Notes under the pieces: generated by a model | Database searches by the model: none | Seen by the model: only the letters and a program-made list of their open reading frames with translations | What the model was told of the DNA's origin: nothing | From: Patella vulgata | Taxonomy: Eukaryota; Mollusca; Gastropoda; Patellidae | Length of the DNA: 64,000 bases | Direction of reading: 5' to 3' | NCBI RefSeq assembly: GCF_932274485.2 | Contig: NC_065879.2 | Location: 37,876,436-37,940,435, forward strand | Shown here: positions 49,001 to 57,519 of the stretch, one piece after another | How positions within the stretch are numbered: position 1 is the first letter of the stretch | Layout: the number at the start of each line of letters is the position of its first letter | Translations under genes and position numbers: made by a program

Positions 49001-52000
49001 ACCAATTTTATGTAATTTGGATATTGTAGGCTATTTTATAATCCAATTCGACCATTTTAGGATCTTTAAAACTTACTCTCTTAGCCACCGTGTCTCCCAG
49101 AAGGACTATAAATAACTTTGGCACCAGCGTAGGAATTAATGGTGTCACGTTTCCCTATGTCACTTATTACGCACTGACGTTTAGTACGGTGCGTACTGAT
49201 TTTACAATTATTCACTGTGTTCTGGTAAAATGACAATATTGATTGGAATAGACCAATAATTTGTGTTTGTAATGTAAAAGACTCCGGATACTATTGAATT
49301 ACGCTCTTTAATCAGAATTAAACTTAATTCAAATTAATATTAAAGGGACAAGACATTTGTGTCCGAATACACCCGATTTTGCGCCCATTAGGCAATAGTG
49401 ATTTTGATTGTAAAATCAACGTCTGGTGTTGCGCAATAAATGTATTTTCTTTGGTGGTTAGAAGAATATATAATCTTTTAAAGCAACCAAAGTCAAAGAA
49501 CCGACAAAATCCAGCTTAATTACATTGGATAGAGTTCACGTTATTATAACACACCCACCCCTCGCCTCCGCAGTTCTTGGAACAATTGATCTATAAATGT
49601 AGAATGCTGTTTCTGGCAGATCAAGTTCAACATTATATAATCCACAACCAACATCTATTCAAGACAATTCATATGGAGTCTAACAATGCCAGTTAAGCGA
49701 CATGGTTTCGACTTCAATCTTACTTGCCTACTCGAATACCGTGTTCATATTGAACAATAAGGGAAATCCAACGGTTTTTCTTCTTAGTGTTAAAAATAGG
49801 CACCCGTCGGAAATGATCAGAAAAAGCAGCTGCTACTTTTTCTTGAAGGCACCTGTGTCTGATTTTTCTGATAATTAACAACATTCACCATAAACAGACA
49901 GTTACCATCCATCAAAATATGGCATTACTGTATTGCACGTAGAAGACGGCAAGATTTTTGTCCCACCATCAACCATATGTCCAGTCTCTTTTGATTTCTG
50001 GTTTACAAACTGTTTCATAGCGGTAATGGAAAAGCCTTCTTTTGCCACTGTACAAGGTGACCGACATTTAAGATCGCGTCAAGTATAGTTCTGTGGCGTC
50101 ACATCATATGGCGTCGATAACACGTGCGTTGTTTACATCGGTAGTAGTAATACAAACTGGCCCAGGTAGAATTGGGCTCTGTGCTTATTTTACGCCCCCG
50201 TGCACTATTTTATGTACCCATTTACACTAAATATGAATATATTTTATAACTAGATATATTTCAAACATCTTCAACTTTTCCCTAATAATTTAAAAAATTG
50301 TTTTAGAATTTTGAAAAATTTGTAGAAGAAAAAAAATATCGAGAGCTAGTTAATTCGCCCCTATCGGTGATATTAGCGGCCAAGCTAATATTTACTGCGT
50401 ATCAGTTTGTCTGGTTTAATGCCATATAACCTATTGGTTCTATTAAAGAAATATTCCACGTGCTCTTGAAAAAGAAATTAACTGTGACATCATTTCGATG
50501 GGAAATTGTCGAAGGAAAAATCATGCCAAGTTTCATGCCGATCGTATGGGAATTAAAGGTCAACACCCCAAGAAGTTCCTGGTTTAAAAATGTCAATAAA
50601 AGACCCGTTTTGATCTGATAGCGCAAGAATAAAACCAAAAATCTAAATGGTATTACAGGATCAGTCTCGGAAGCATTTGACCAAATTGATATTTATATGA
50701 AATATCAGACTGGTTTTAAAAGAAAACTTATATTTCCTGTGCCCAAAAGCAGTAAGAAGTTTGATTATTCAGTTTTATGTTTCAGGTCTACAGTTAGTTT
50801 GGTGTGATTGTCCACCTTTAGATATATTTGTTTTGGAGTTAAAAAACTGTTCTAAAATAATCGAGGAATTCTTAAATGCAGATGAAAAAGATAAAACCGA
50901 ACACTGTCCGTAAGTATTCAGTTATATAACTACATTAGAAAATCCTCGTCTACTTCTGCTAATATTCAAAATCAAGGTTTATATATACTAATGTCCAAAA
51001 GAAAGTATACACTGTGCATTTCGTGCTGCATCAACCAAAGTCGTTTTCCGTCGTATGCGGCATTTGGGTACAATGTCAATTTGTTTCGCTTTTATATTTT
51101 GCTTAGAAATGTTGAGTTTTGACGCAAGAGACAAACTCAGTAATGTTTTATCAAATGTTTTTTTAATCTAAATAAATCTTAGTCATATTTTTAGTGTGTA
51201 TACTTTCTTTTGGACATTAGTATAGAAAGATACATTATTCCGCTAATCACGTCATGTCTGCAAATAATCAATGACGAAAAGAAACATATTTCAGTTTACA
51301 TGTGATATCATTCTAAGTGTAAGCAGCCGTTAAATATCACCAAACGTTAAGTTGATCCGAGGTTGTAGATATTCTTTTAATTCAGTTTCTCAGCACGTAA
51401 TGCATGTGATGTATTGAAATGAAATAGAGTTTAATGAAGACGTATCGCGGCTCCGCAGGCGAGGTAGGGCATCTTCATTGTAACCTCGTGTTTGAATAAT
51501 TTGCTTGATGTAGTGAGTGTCTAATTTGAACATCCGGTTTGGTCTGGGTTGCAGACGACGGTCAATATCCCGTTTATATGGATTGCTACATTTAATGAAA
51601 ATGAAATGCAATGGGGTTTAACGTCCTACTGTTTTGCACCGACTGAGCTAATAAAGACGGACATTTAATTAAATCAGTATATACAGCTACCATTGGGATC
51701 TATCATTCTAAAATAGCCATGATGTTAAAAATGGGTCCCAGTGTTTCCTTTCACGCAAAGCTTCCTTATCGGACGATTTCTGGGTTTATTTCGTTATCAT
51801 ATATTCTCTTGGCATTTCATAAGAACTATTATTTGTTGGTTTATTGAACCATATAGCTTTATCTTTCGAAACAGACACTACAATTATGAAATCAAATGAA
51901 AAGGGTTTTAACATTCTACCTTTCAGCACCGGTCGGGCTAATGAAGACGGTAACATAATTGTCATGTAATGCATCTCAATTACTCAATCATTTATGCATA

Positions 52001-53229
52001 CTAATTTCTTTTTCATAATATGGTTTAACGCCATGGGTCGAGCTAAAGTCTGCTATACAAATCTCATAGACGAATGCCAAAACAACATCCTTATATGGTT
52101 ATGTAATGAAACTCAATTACTCAATCTTTTACGCATACTAAATTTGTTTTTCATAATATTGTTTAGCGCCATGGGTCGGGCTATAGCCTGCTATACAAAT
52201 CTCATAGACGAATGCCAAGACAACATCGTTATATCCAGCCGAAGTGACCAGTTAAAAGAAGAAATCGATTTCAATAGAGATTCTTACATATCGCATTGTA
52301 AGTACATAATATATAATTGTCAAGAAAATAAAATGAACTCGATTGTTATATTCTTTCCATATTTAGGCAATACATAATATAAGTTTATGGTTAATGGCCA
52401 TCTTGAAGGATAAAATTGTAAAAGTACATGTGAAAAATTTGGGAATGATGAAATGGAATTGTTGGGTTTTTTAAAATTTGTATCAAAGATTTAGAGACCT
52501 TTGATATTGTTTTCATATAATATTAAAGTTGCAATTTCATATTTTTAAGTTATATTTTTAAAATTAATTAAAATAAAGCCTTAGAATAGATGGTATCTAT
52601 AAACAGTCTTACCTTGTTAAAGAATAATCCTATTAATCCTATAATTCACTATTGCCAGTTGAGAAATTGGCAAAAATATCATTTTCATCTTCAAATTCCA
52701 ACGTTTGAAGATAACTATTCCATGGTGGAGAATAGAAAACAAGGGAGGTAATTGTGTTATTATTTCCGGTGTAAATGAGTTTTAAGTGTGACAATGACAC
52801 CTATGATCGTATAATAGTGAGTTGACAACCTATTGAGCAAAAGACATAGAAATAATTATGTTTTGACTTTCTTAGAAAATATGAAATTGTAACTTTAACC
52901 ATATGCTTCGTACTCGGTTTGTCTTGGTACCTTGTATTTTTACATAAAGAAATAGGAATTTCTCTTTGCCATTTTTGCAAGACGTTTCTGAAAACCTAGG
53001 GAAATGTCATTAAAGAAATTGAGATTAGATTTATGAACTAAATAATTACCTGGGTCATTTATATTCTAGGCAGAAATACAGCCAAATAACCAATTAGGTA
53101 TATGATGGAACAGAATAAATTACCTGTTTTTTTTATATTCCAGGCCAAAGTACAGCCAGTAAGCAACATTTAAACACCTACTTCCACAGATATATAGTGG
53201 TGTTATTACTAATTCTATTTATCAGTTAA
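40041..53229 (+). CDS. Novel small secreted, probably GPI-anchored cysteine protein
   Basis: Four exons read by eye: 40041-40074, 50786-50909, 52167-52297 and 53144-53229 (375 nt, 124 residues plus stop). Donors are G|GTAATT, CC|GTAAGTA and T|GTAAGTA; acceptors are TATGTTTCAG, ATTGTTTAG and TATATTCCAG. Every junction phase fits. Residues 1-17 make a signal peptide (MEKTIVLIMFTGLQLVW). C18 follows, then six cysteines at 20, 33, 52, 61, 69 and 97. There is a sequon NCS at 32-34 and a helical, acidic middle. Residues 113-124 (YIVVLLLILFIS) form a terminal hydrophobic tail after a small-residue stretch (QSTASKQ), the layout of a GPI-anchor signal. I do not recognise the family. The 10.7 kb first intron is the weakest link: exon 1 is only 34 nt. 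Part of exon 3 is tandemly duplicated just upstream. Confidence 0.72.
40314..40517. repeat. Nested inverted repeats (hairpin plus outer arms)
   Basis: GATAAACACTTCCTGTTTC at 40314-40332 is exactly complementary to 40373-40391 with a 40-nt loop. Immediately after, CATTGTAACATGCT (about 40395) is mirrored by AGCATGTTACAAT (about 40504). These may be the ends of a small MITE next to a hairpin. Confidence 0.8.
40545..41110 (+). mobile_element. Non-LTR LINE fragment, endonuclease domain
   Basis: Broken frames read IEIFGDLNARCDDDS, the GD-N-AR motif of the APE-like endonuclease, preceded by TGIGIDLSNCYLLPPPEGS and followed by AIMDYVCVP, the usual DY motif at the domain's end. Stops and frame changes interrupt it, and no reverse transcriptase part follows. 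It lies inside intron 1 of the GPI-type gene. Confidence 0.7.
41112..41506. mobile_element. MITE with about 85-bp terminal inverted repeats and TTAA borders
   Basis: The left end AGTAGCTAAGTCTCTAACTC and on to about 41198 is mirrored at about 41423-41502. Both ends abut TTAA (41112-41115 and 41503-41506). The interior has ACACCGATAGTATATATTGC and GAATATGGCATCACCG, shared with fragments at 8491 and 13232. There is no coding capacity. TTAA borders would fit a piggyBac-type mobiliser, but the copy at 13232 lacks TTAA, so the class is uncertain. Confidence 0.8.
41590..41735 (+). pseudogene. Relic of a RecQ-like helicase first exon
   Basis: Starts ATGGCGGCGCC and reads MAAPMTDNFTEAVLFAKTNL, then LVLKDKQIETLKTVYSGKEF and IAILP. 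This resembles the Q-motif region just before Walker A in RecQ-type helicases (usually ILPTGYGKS). Similarity stops exactly where the P-loop should begin, with no downstream helicase exons, so it looks like a broken copy. Multi-copy RecQ-like genes are common in mollusc genomes (general knowledge, not checked here). Confidence 0.45.
42090..42428 (+). mobile_element. Non-autonomous repeat with CAGGGGCGGATCCAGG end
   Basis: Left end CAGGGGCGGATCCAGGAATT, right end in a G run. The same family lies inverted at 46662-47089 (shared ACACTTTTCTTATAAAA-like, ATCGCGCTTTTCC-like and CCTTTATCGTCAGAT blocks). The CAGGGGCGGATCC end is typical of hAT-like non-autonomous elements; this class call is an inference. 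Confidence 0.7.
42430..43220. other. Intronic sequence, no gene seen
   Basis: Part of the long intron 1. The segment 42776-42900 (TTTGACTGAAATTTTCA, TAATGTATCTTTAGT) has a diverged partner at 59680-59790, so it is probably another dispersed repeat. Confidence 0.5.
43240..43352 (+). mobile_element. SINE family B, 3' end
   Basis: CTCATAGCACACTGTATGGC, GCCCGTCTTCAATGGCCCAG, then GCAGAACAGTAGGACGTTAA and an ATTTC-repeat tail: sense orientation, head missing. Confidence 0.8.
43757..44105 (+). repeat. About 350-bp dispersed repeat, copy 1 (partner 50090-50402)
   Basis: CGTCACATCATACGGC, CGTTGTTTAAAAACGG, GTAATACAAACTG and GCGGCCAAGCGAATATTTAC occur in the same order in the second copy. Copy 1 additionally contains a perfect 22-bp palindrome (43794-43815, CATAGAAATAT and its mirror) absent from copy 2. 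Confidence 0.75.
44199..44392 (-). mobile_element. SINE family B, head-truncated copy
   Basis: ATTTC-type tail, GGGGTTTAACGTCTTACTG, CAGTGTGCTATGAGGG and TTTACGTGCACGCTAATG; stops before the tRNA-like head. Confidence 0.8.
44528..44800 (+). mobile_element. SINE family A, full-length with perfect target duplication
   Basis: Perfect 13-bp duplication TCTTCTAAAATTC (44515-44527 and 44801-44813). Head GGATGGCTGAATGGTTAGCG, box B GGTTTCGAATCCCC, a body with CTCCGGTTTCCTCCCACTGC, and tail GGACGTTAAACCCCATTTC plus (TC)n. It is the best-preserved family-A copy here. Confidence 0.93.
44864..45035 (+). repeat. Exact 86-bp tandem duplication
   Basis: Two copies starting AACCTTTTCCACTAAAGC (44864 and 44950) with no difference that I can see, so a very recent event. 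It begins about 50 bp from the SINE at 44528. Confidence 0.92.
45148..45181. repeat. Short perfect inverted repeat
   Basis: CCTATATAGGATC and its complement, 13-bp arms with an 8-nt loop. Confidence 0.85.
45190..46660. other. Intronic sequence, no gene seen
   Basis: AT-rich part of the long intron. One hydrophobic open frame near 45584 lacks an ATG and splice partners. A repeat-like GC-rich block begins near 46168 (AGGGGCGCAGATCGCC). Confidence 0.5.
46662..47089 (-). mobile_element. Non-autonomous repeat, inverted partner of 42090
   Basis: Right end CTGGATCCGCCCCTG is the complement of the left end at 42090. It includes a 33-bp internal tandem (CTCTGTTGGAGATCAATGTG twice) and a G run at about 47018. 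Confidence 0.7.
47160..47730 (-). mobile_element. LTR retrotransposon fossil: 3' LTR with polypurine tract
   Basis: On the minus strand the unit begins TGTTACAC at about 47709, preceded by a purine-rich tract (GGAGGCGGAAGGATAAGATA), and contains an AATAAA near its far end with a pyrimidine-rich CTCTCTCTGTGG close to the edge. This is the layout of a 3' LTR, probably of the Ty3/Gypsy kind. No retroviral-type coding region is recognisable in the adjoining sequence, so it is a broken, old copy. The left boundary is approximate. Confidence 0.5.
47731..48195. other. Intronic sequence, no gene seen
   Basis: AT-rich, between the LTR fossil and the LINE fragment. No open frame of note. Confidence 0.5.
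48205..49085 (-). mobile_element. Non-LTR LINE 3' fragment, interrupted by a SINE
   Basis: The minus strand reads DYKIAYNIQI, then LCPICKDEIADLQHLFIECL (a CPxC...H...C zinc-knuckle-like motif found after reverse transcriptase in many LINEs) and SRIKEFINDLLPYK. After the SINE insertion it resumes as LLGLQSNNKSNPNDFCNLIV and MKSLDNNIEFDNVKLFKSVF. At least one frameshift and one stop are present. No reverse transcriptase core remains. Confidence 0.75.
48481..48827 (-). mobile_element. SINE family B, full-length with target duplication, nested in a LINE
   Basis: 12-bp duplication CCCAGTAATAAA (48469-48480 and 48828-48839). On the minus strand it has a tRNA-like head (GGTGGCTAAGTGGGTAAGGC; box B GGTGTTCGATCCC), a body and the tail GGACGTTAAACCCCATTTCA with ATTTC repeats. 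Confidence 0.93.
49086..50085. other. Intronic sequence, no gene seen
   Basis: Part of intron 1 of the GPI-type gene. A remnant CTTAGCCACCGTGTCTCCC at 49081-49099 is the end of another family-B head. The rest holds no recognisable coding or repeat structure. Confidence 0.5.
50090..50402 (+). repeat. About 310-bp dispersed repeat, copy 2 (partner 43757-44105)
   Basis: Same order of shared blocks as copy 1, ending GCGGCCAAGCTAATATTTAC; more diverged. Confidence 0.75.
50988..51220. mobile_element. 233-bp MITE with perfect 25-bp inverted ends, TA borders
   Basis: Ends begin CTAATGTCCAAAAGAAAGTA on both strands and are identical over 25 bases. TA lies at 50986-50987 and 51221-51222, pointing to a Tc1/mariner mobiliser. 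It sits in intron 2 of the GPI-type gene, 78 bp after exon 2. Confidence 0.9.
51597..51665 (-). mobile_element. SINE family B tail fragment
   Basis: GAAATGCAATGGGGTTTAAC, GTCCTACTGTTTTGCACC, AATAAAGACGGACAT. Confidence 0.7.
51885..51952 (-). mobile_element. SINE family B tail fragment
   Basis: ATGAAATCAAATGAAAAGGG, TTTTAACATTCTACC, CTAATGAAGACGGTAAC; diverged. Confidence 0.6.
51971..52260 (+). repeat. About 139-bp tandem duplication covering part of exon 3
   Basis: CATGGGTCGAGCTAAAGTCT and CTATACAAATCTCATAGACG recur as CATGGGTCGGGCTATAGCCT and CTATACAAATCTCATAGACG one period later. The unit spans the 3' end of intron 2 and about 88 nt of exon 3. In the upstream copy the acceptor reads TTTAAC instead of TTTAG and the copy lacks the donor side, so only the downstream copy can be an exon. 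Confidence 0.85.
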
Positions 53230-53801
53230 TTATGTTTATTTTATGAAGAATTGTAGTATACTGGATCTGCGAATGTTTTATTAATTTTACTCAATTTCAT
53301 AACCTAATAATTTAGCGTTATACCCTAGCCTATACGTTTTTGTTACCTTCTTAATGTTATAAAGTGTTGGTTATAATTCCGTACTGTTGATATTTAATAT
53401 TTAAAAACATATAAGGAAAACGAGATTTATTGTGCCCTTTGTGTTAGTTTAACCCGAATAGAATGTTTTGTTCTGTTGATTTTATTGTAACTTGCCATTC
53501 GAAAATCATGGAGGCTACATCATGGTCACTTTAAACTCTATCAACCGAAAACAGTGCTCACAGAAATAACTATTGGAATTTAACCGTGTTCGTTATACCA
53601 TCATCGCTGTTTTAATGTTATTGTTATGTTCTTCATCCTTATTATGATCGCGGGTTGACGATTTAATGGCCTTCTCGAACAGTATGCATGGGAACGATGG
53701 GAACGCGGGATTAATAATTGCCAGACTAAATAATCGTTACCGGGTTATTGCTTTATAAATTGAAAGTTCACCTTAGTGTATACCCAATCTAATTAAAAAT
53801 A
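53230..53801. other. 3' flank of the GPI-type gene
   Basis: Follows the TAA at 53227-53229. I see no canonical AATAAA before the next element; ATTTAATATTTAAAA near 53395 is a weak alternative. Confidence 0.4.
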
Positions 53802-56115
53802 AGGGTCCGTATTCAAAGGTTTTCTTAAAGTTAAGTGAAAATAAATAAATCGGTTTTCAAAGGCTGTATTTTACATATTCTTGGCAATCTAAAAAACTTA
53901 ACTGTACACTTAACTTAACCCTCCACTGCCAAAAATCATGATTTTCTAACTTCGAAGGCAAGTTATTAAGTCCCCAACCACTAATCTATTAAAATCTTAG
54001 TTTTCACTGATATGAAATGGTTGTCGAAATATTATATTGTAACACATTAAAACATTATGACTATAAATGATAGTACGCATCATTTGCAGGAACTGTTGTA
54101 CTGGTAGTTTTTTTTTTAAATATTTAAAAAGCCATAAGTAAGAAAATATATCAATTGTTAAACATGTGTCACGCTTCAGTCAGTAGTCACTATCATATAT
54201 TTGTATAAGTTTATACACATAAGAAGACAAACAATACTACTGCTAAGCTGCAGCTAACATCAAATATGTATATGGGAATGATTTTTAAAAGCCAAATCTT
54301 ACCTTGCTTCTCCCGGTAGTATAATTTTGCTGAAATCTACAATGAAATGCCATCATAAAGTCATTTGTTTTCAACGAATTTAACGTATGAAACTTTATTA
54401 TTTGACAGCTGTTGAAACATGATTAAGCAATACGAAAATGATCGGAAAACCAGCGGCTGCCAGGCAGGATACGCCTACATTTTGCAAGACATGGATAGAG
54501 AAGAAGCCAAAAACAAACGGGATTTTTTGTACAATCAGGGGCAATAATCCAGAAAGTTATGGTCTGAAATGCGCAAATATCAACAGGGACTGAGATCTTT
54601 GGGATATAAAGATATGTTTTAAGTTTTATCAAAATCGGATAAAAATTGTGACCTCTAGAGGGGCCACAACCTTCGTATTGCATACTTTTACACAATTTGC
54701 GTACAAAGAGCGGCCATTTTGTTGGGCAGTTTCATTTCGATTTTCCCGAAATTCGAATTCAACCTTCATTAAGGTGGAATGGTGAAATATTTAAACGGTT
54801 TTTAAAATCGGAAAAACAATAATTGTGACCTCTAGAGAATCCGCAAGCTAAAAATGCCATTTTTCGAACAAACAGGGGTCATAATCCAGGAAGTTAAGTT
54901 CGGGTATCCGTGATTATCAAATGGATCCAAGATCGTAGTGTGTAATGGTGATATATTCACACATTTTGTTATTAAATCAGACAAAAATTGTGACCTCTAC
55001 AGGGACCACAAGCTAAAAACGTGATTTTTTTGTTCAATCAAGGGCCATAATTCAGGAAGTTACGAACCGATATGCGCAGATATTAAAAAGAACCAAGATC
55101 TTTGGGTTATAAACTTACATTTCAAGTTTCATCAAAATCAGAAGAAACTTGTGACCTCTAGAGGGTCCAAAACATTGATATACCATATTTTAACGCTAAT
55201 TGCGTACGAGGGGTGGCCATTTTGTCCGGCAGTTTTGGTCCGATTTTCACGAAATTCGAAGTCAACCAAAATTACGGTGTAACAGTGATATATTTGAACA
55301 TTTTGTTTTAAATCGTATAATAATTATGACCTCTATAGGGTGCACAAGCTAAAAACGCGATTTTTCGTACAATCAGGGGCCATAATTCAGGAAGTTACAG
55401 TCCGATATGGGTTATAAACTTACATTTCAAGTTTCATCAAAATCGGATAAAAATTGTGACCTCTAGAGTGTCCACAAGCTAAAAATGCGATTTTTCGTAC
55501 AATCAGGGACCATAATCCATGATCTTACTGTCCGATGCATGCCAATATCGAAAGGAACCGAGATCGTAGGGAGATAAAGCTATATTTCAAGTTTCGTTAA
55601 AATCGGATAAAAATTGTGACCTGTAGAGTGTCCACGGACGGACGGACGCACGGACAAACAGGGGCGACGACAATGTACGTCCACATTAAAATGTGGGCGT
55701 ATAAAAATATAACCGTGACCATCTCGGTGGTAGTAACCTTATACACTATTATTATTACGGCACTACAACATTAAAGCTGATGGTGATAAAAAACACAAAA
55801 AAACTGAGTCAATATTTCTTTGTTTCAATCTCAATCCTCATGTTTTTAATATCGTCCTTAAGGGCCTGCTGCATCATTGTGTACTCCGGTTAAAAAAGTC
55901 ATTATAATCCCACAGAACTTTACAGGTACCTCCCATAGGTTACTTAAAGTTAAGTGGATAAATTTCACCTTTGAATACCATACTTAAAGTTAAGGCAACT
56001 TAACTTTAAAGGAAAAGTTGATACTTAACATTGCCTTTGAACACCATTTACCCTCAACTTACACGAGGTTACGTATATTTAATGAAATCTAGATTTCCTT
56101 TGAATACGGACCCAG
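53802..56115. mobile_element. 2.3-kb element with inverted ends enclosing a tandem array
   Basis: GGGTCCGTATTCAAAGG at 53802 and its exact complement at about 56097-56113. Near each end lie further CTTAAAGTTAAGT and CTTTGAATACC motifs, repeated inside as sub-terminal inverted repeats. The centre (54640-55690) is a degenerate tandem array. No coding region, so non-autonomous; the class is uncertain. Confidence 0.65.
54640..55690 (+). repeat. Degenerate tandem array, unit about 130-178 bp
   Basis: Seven recurrences of GTGACCTCTAGAG-like sequence (near 54650, 54825, 54989, 55150, 55328, 55456 and 55614), most followed by CCACAAGCTAAAAACGCG and CAATCAGGGGCCATAAT. It ends in GGACGGACGGACGCACGGAC. 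Such GGACGG-ended arrays are common in mollusc genomes (general knowledge). Confidence 0.85.
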
Positions 56116-56218
56116 ATCTATATTTGGATCTGTGTTTTTATCAGATTGAAGTATTTCAAACAGTTTTTCAACCATCCATAAATCAGCCAATTATGATTTA
56201 TATTTGTATATCTATATA

Positions 56219-57515
56219 CACAAAGAAAAAAGTATCGCAACACCCTATTTGAATAAAGCGCTAATGTTTGATCAGATGATATTAGCTATTTTACGTAACG
56301 AGTTAACAGTGCATTCTCAGACTTGAAATATCTTTGAGAAATATCTTTGATCCAAAAACACAAAACCTTACACATAATATTTGATACATTAAAACAACAA
56401 CAGTTTTATAAAGGGCTATATTTAGTTAAATAAGTAAATTCTTAACTTAAGCCTGGAAATGCTTTGTGAACTCAGAACCGGAGCCTGCGTTAGCCGGGTC
56501 CATTCCTGGTGAATGTCTGGTCCAATTTTTACGCCCAAAGATGTCTTAATGTGCTCATGTGAATTCAGATTAAAGCTTCTAGCTAGGCAAGGCAGTGAAC
56601 AAACTGCCCCCTAACGCAGAAAAGTAACTACGACACGCGCACATTGTGAGAAGTGTGACTCTACAACCCTGTCCACGATCTCTTTTTCTCGTTGGCGATT
56701 GAGATTACCTCTATCTGTAACCAGTGGACGAGTACATACAAATGAAAGGCAATCACATCTCATGATAGAGCCCACGCCGAATGGAACCTGCTCCAGGATG
56801 TTCCTCTGTACGTATTTCATACACGTGCTCTAGCATCCGCCATGAACTAACGCGACTCTCATCCGACCAGTAAATATTTCGCCATGACGCCATGTTCCAA
56901 TGGTGGAATGCTCTGCACCATGCTAGTCGTTTAGCCTTATGATGACCTTATGGTCTTTGAGCGCCATATCCAGCCGATTTGAGATGATGAAGAAACGGTT
57001 CTGTAGGATAAGGGCGTTGGGATAATAATTCCCTTTTCAACATAGTACAAAAGGATGCGCATCAGGATGTCGTCGCACAAGTCTCAACGGAGCTGCGTTC
57101 TCTCTTGCAGATGTACTGCGAGGTCTACCAGAACAAATCCGGTCCTTTTCGTCATTATTCTATTGATGTTTTCACAATAATCGACGAATTGTAGCATTCC
57201 AGGCATTCCTCATGCCAACAATTTATTTTCGCTGTATTTAGTTGTTGAGGGCCAATTGTGAAATACAGACAGCGGTCCTATGGAACTTTCGTCAGTACAA
57301 TGGCTGATATCCCAAACATGCTTTCAATGACGCAAGTGGTCCATACTTTTATTGCACAGTAGATCTGTTACGGGCTGCACTGGCAGCTTTCACCTGTACA
57401 AATGAAGGACATAATACGTCAAAAGTGTATTTTCACTTTCGCATATATTTATTTTCGTAATACATTTACCTAGGGTGCATAAACATTCGGGTGCTGTGAT
57501 ACTTATTTGTCTGTG
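56219..57515 (-). mobile_element. Tc1-type transposon, decayed
   Basis: Ends CACAAAGAAAAAAGTATCGC (left) and the complement of CACAGACAAATAAGTATCAC (right), with TA at 56217-56218 and 57516-57517; 1297 bp. The minus strand has transposase remnants such as WSDESRVSSWRMLEHVYEIR (the first catalytic Asp block), broken by several stops and frameshifts. It is a separate family from the intact element at 19715. Confidence 0.85.
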
Positions 57516-57519
57516 TAAA

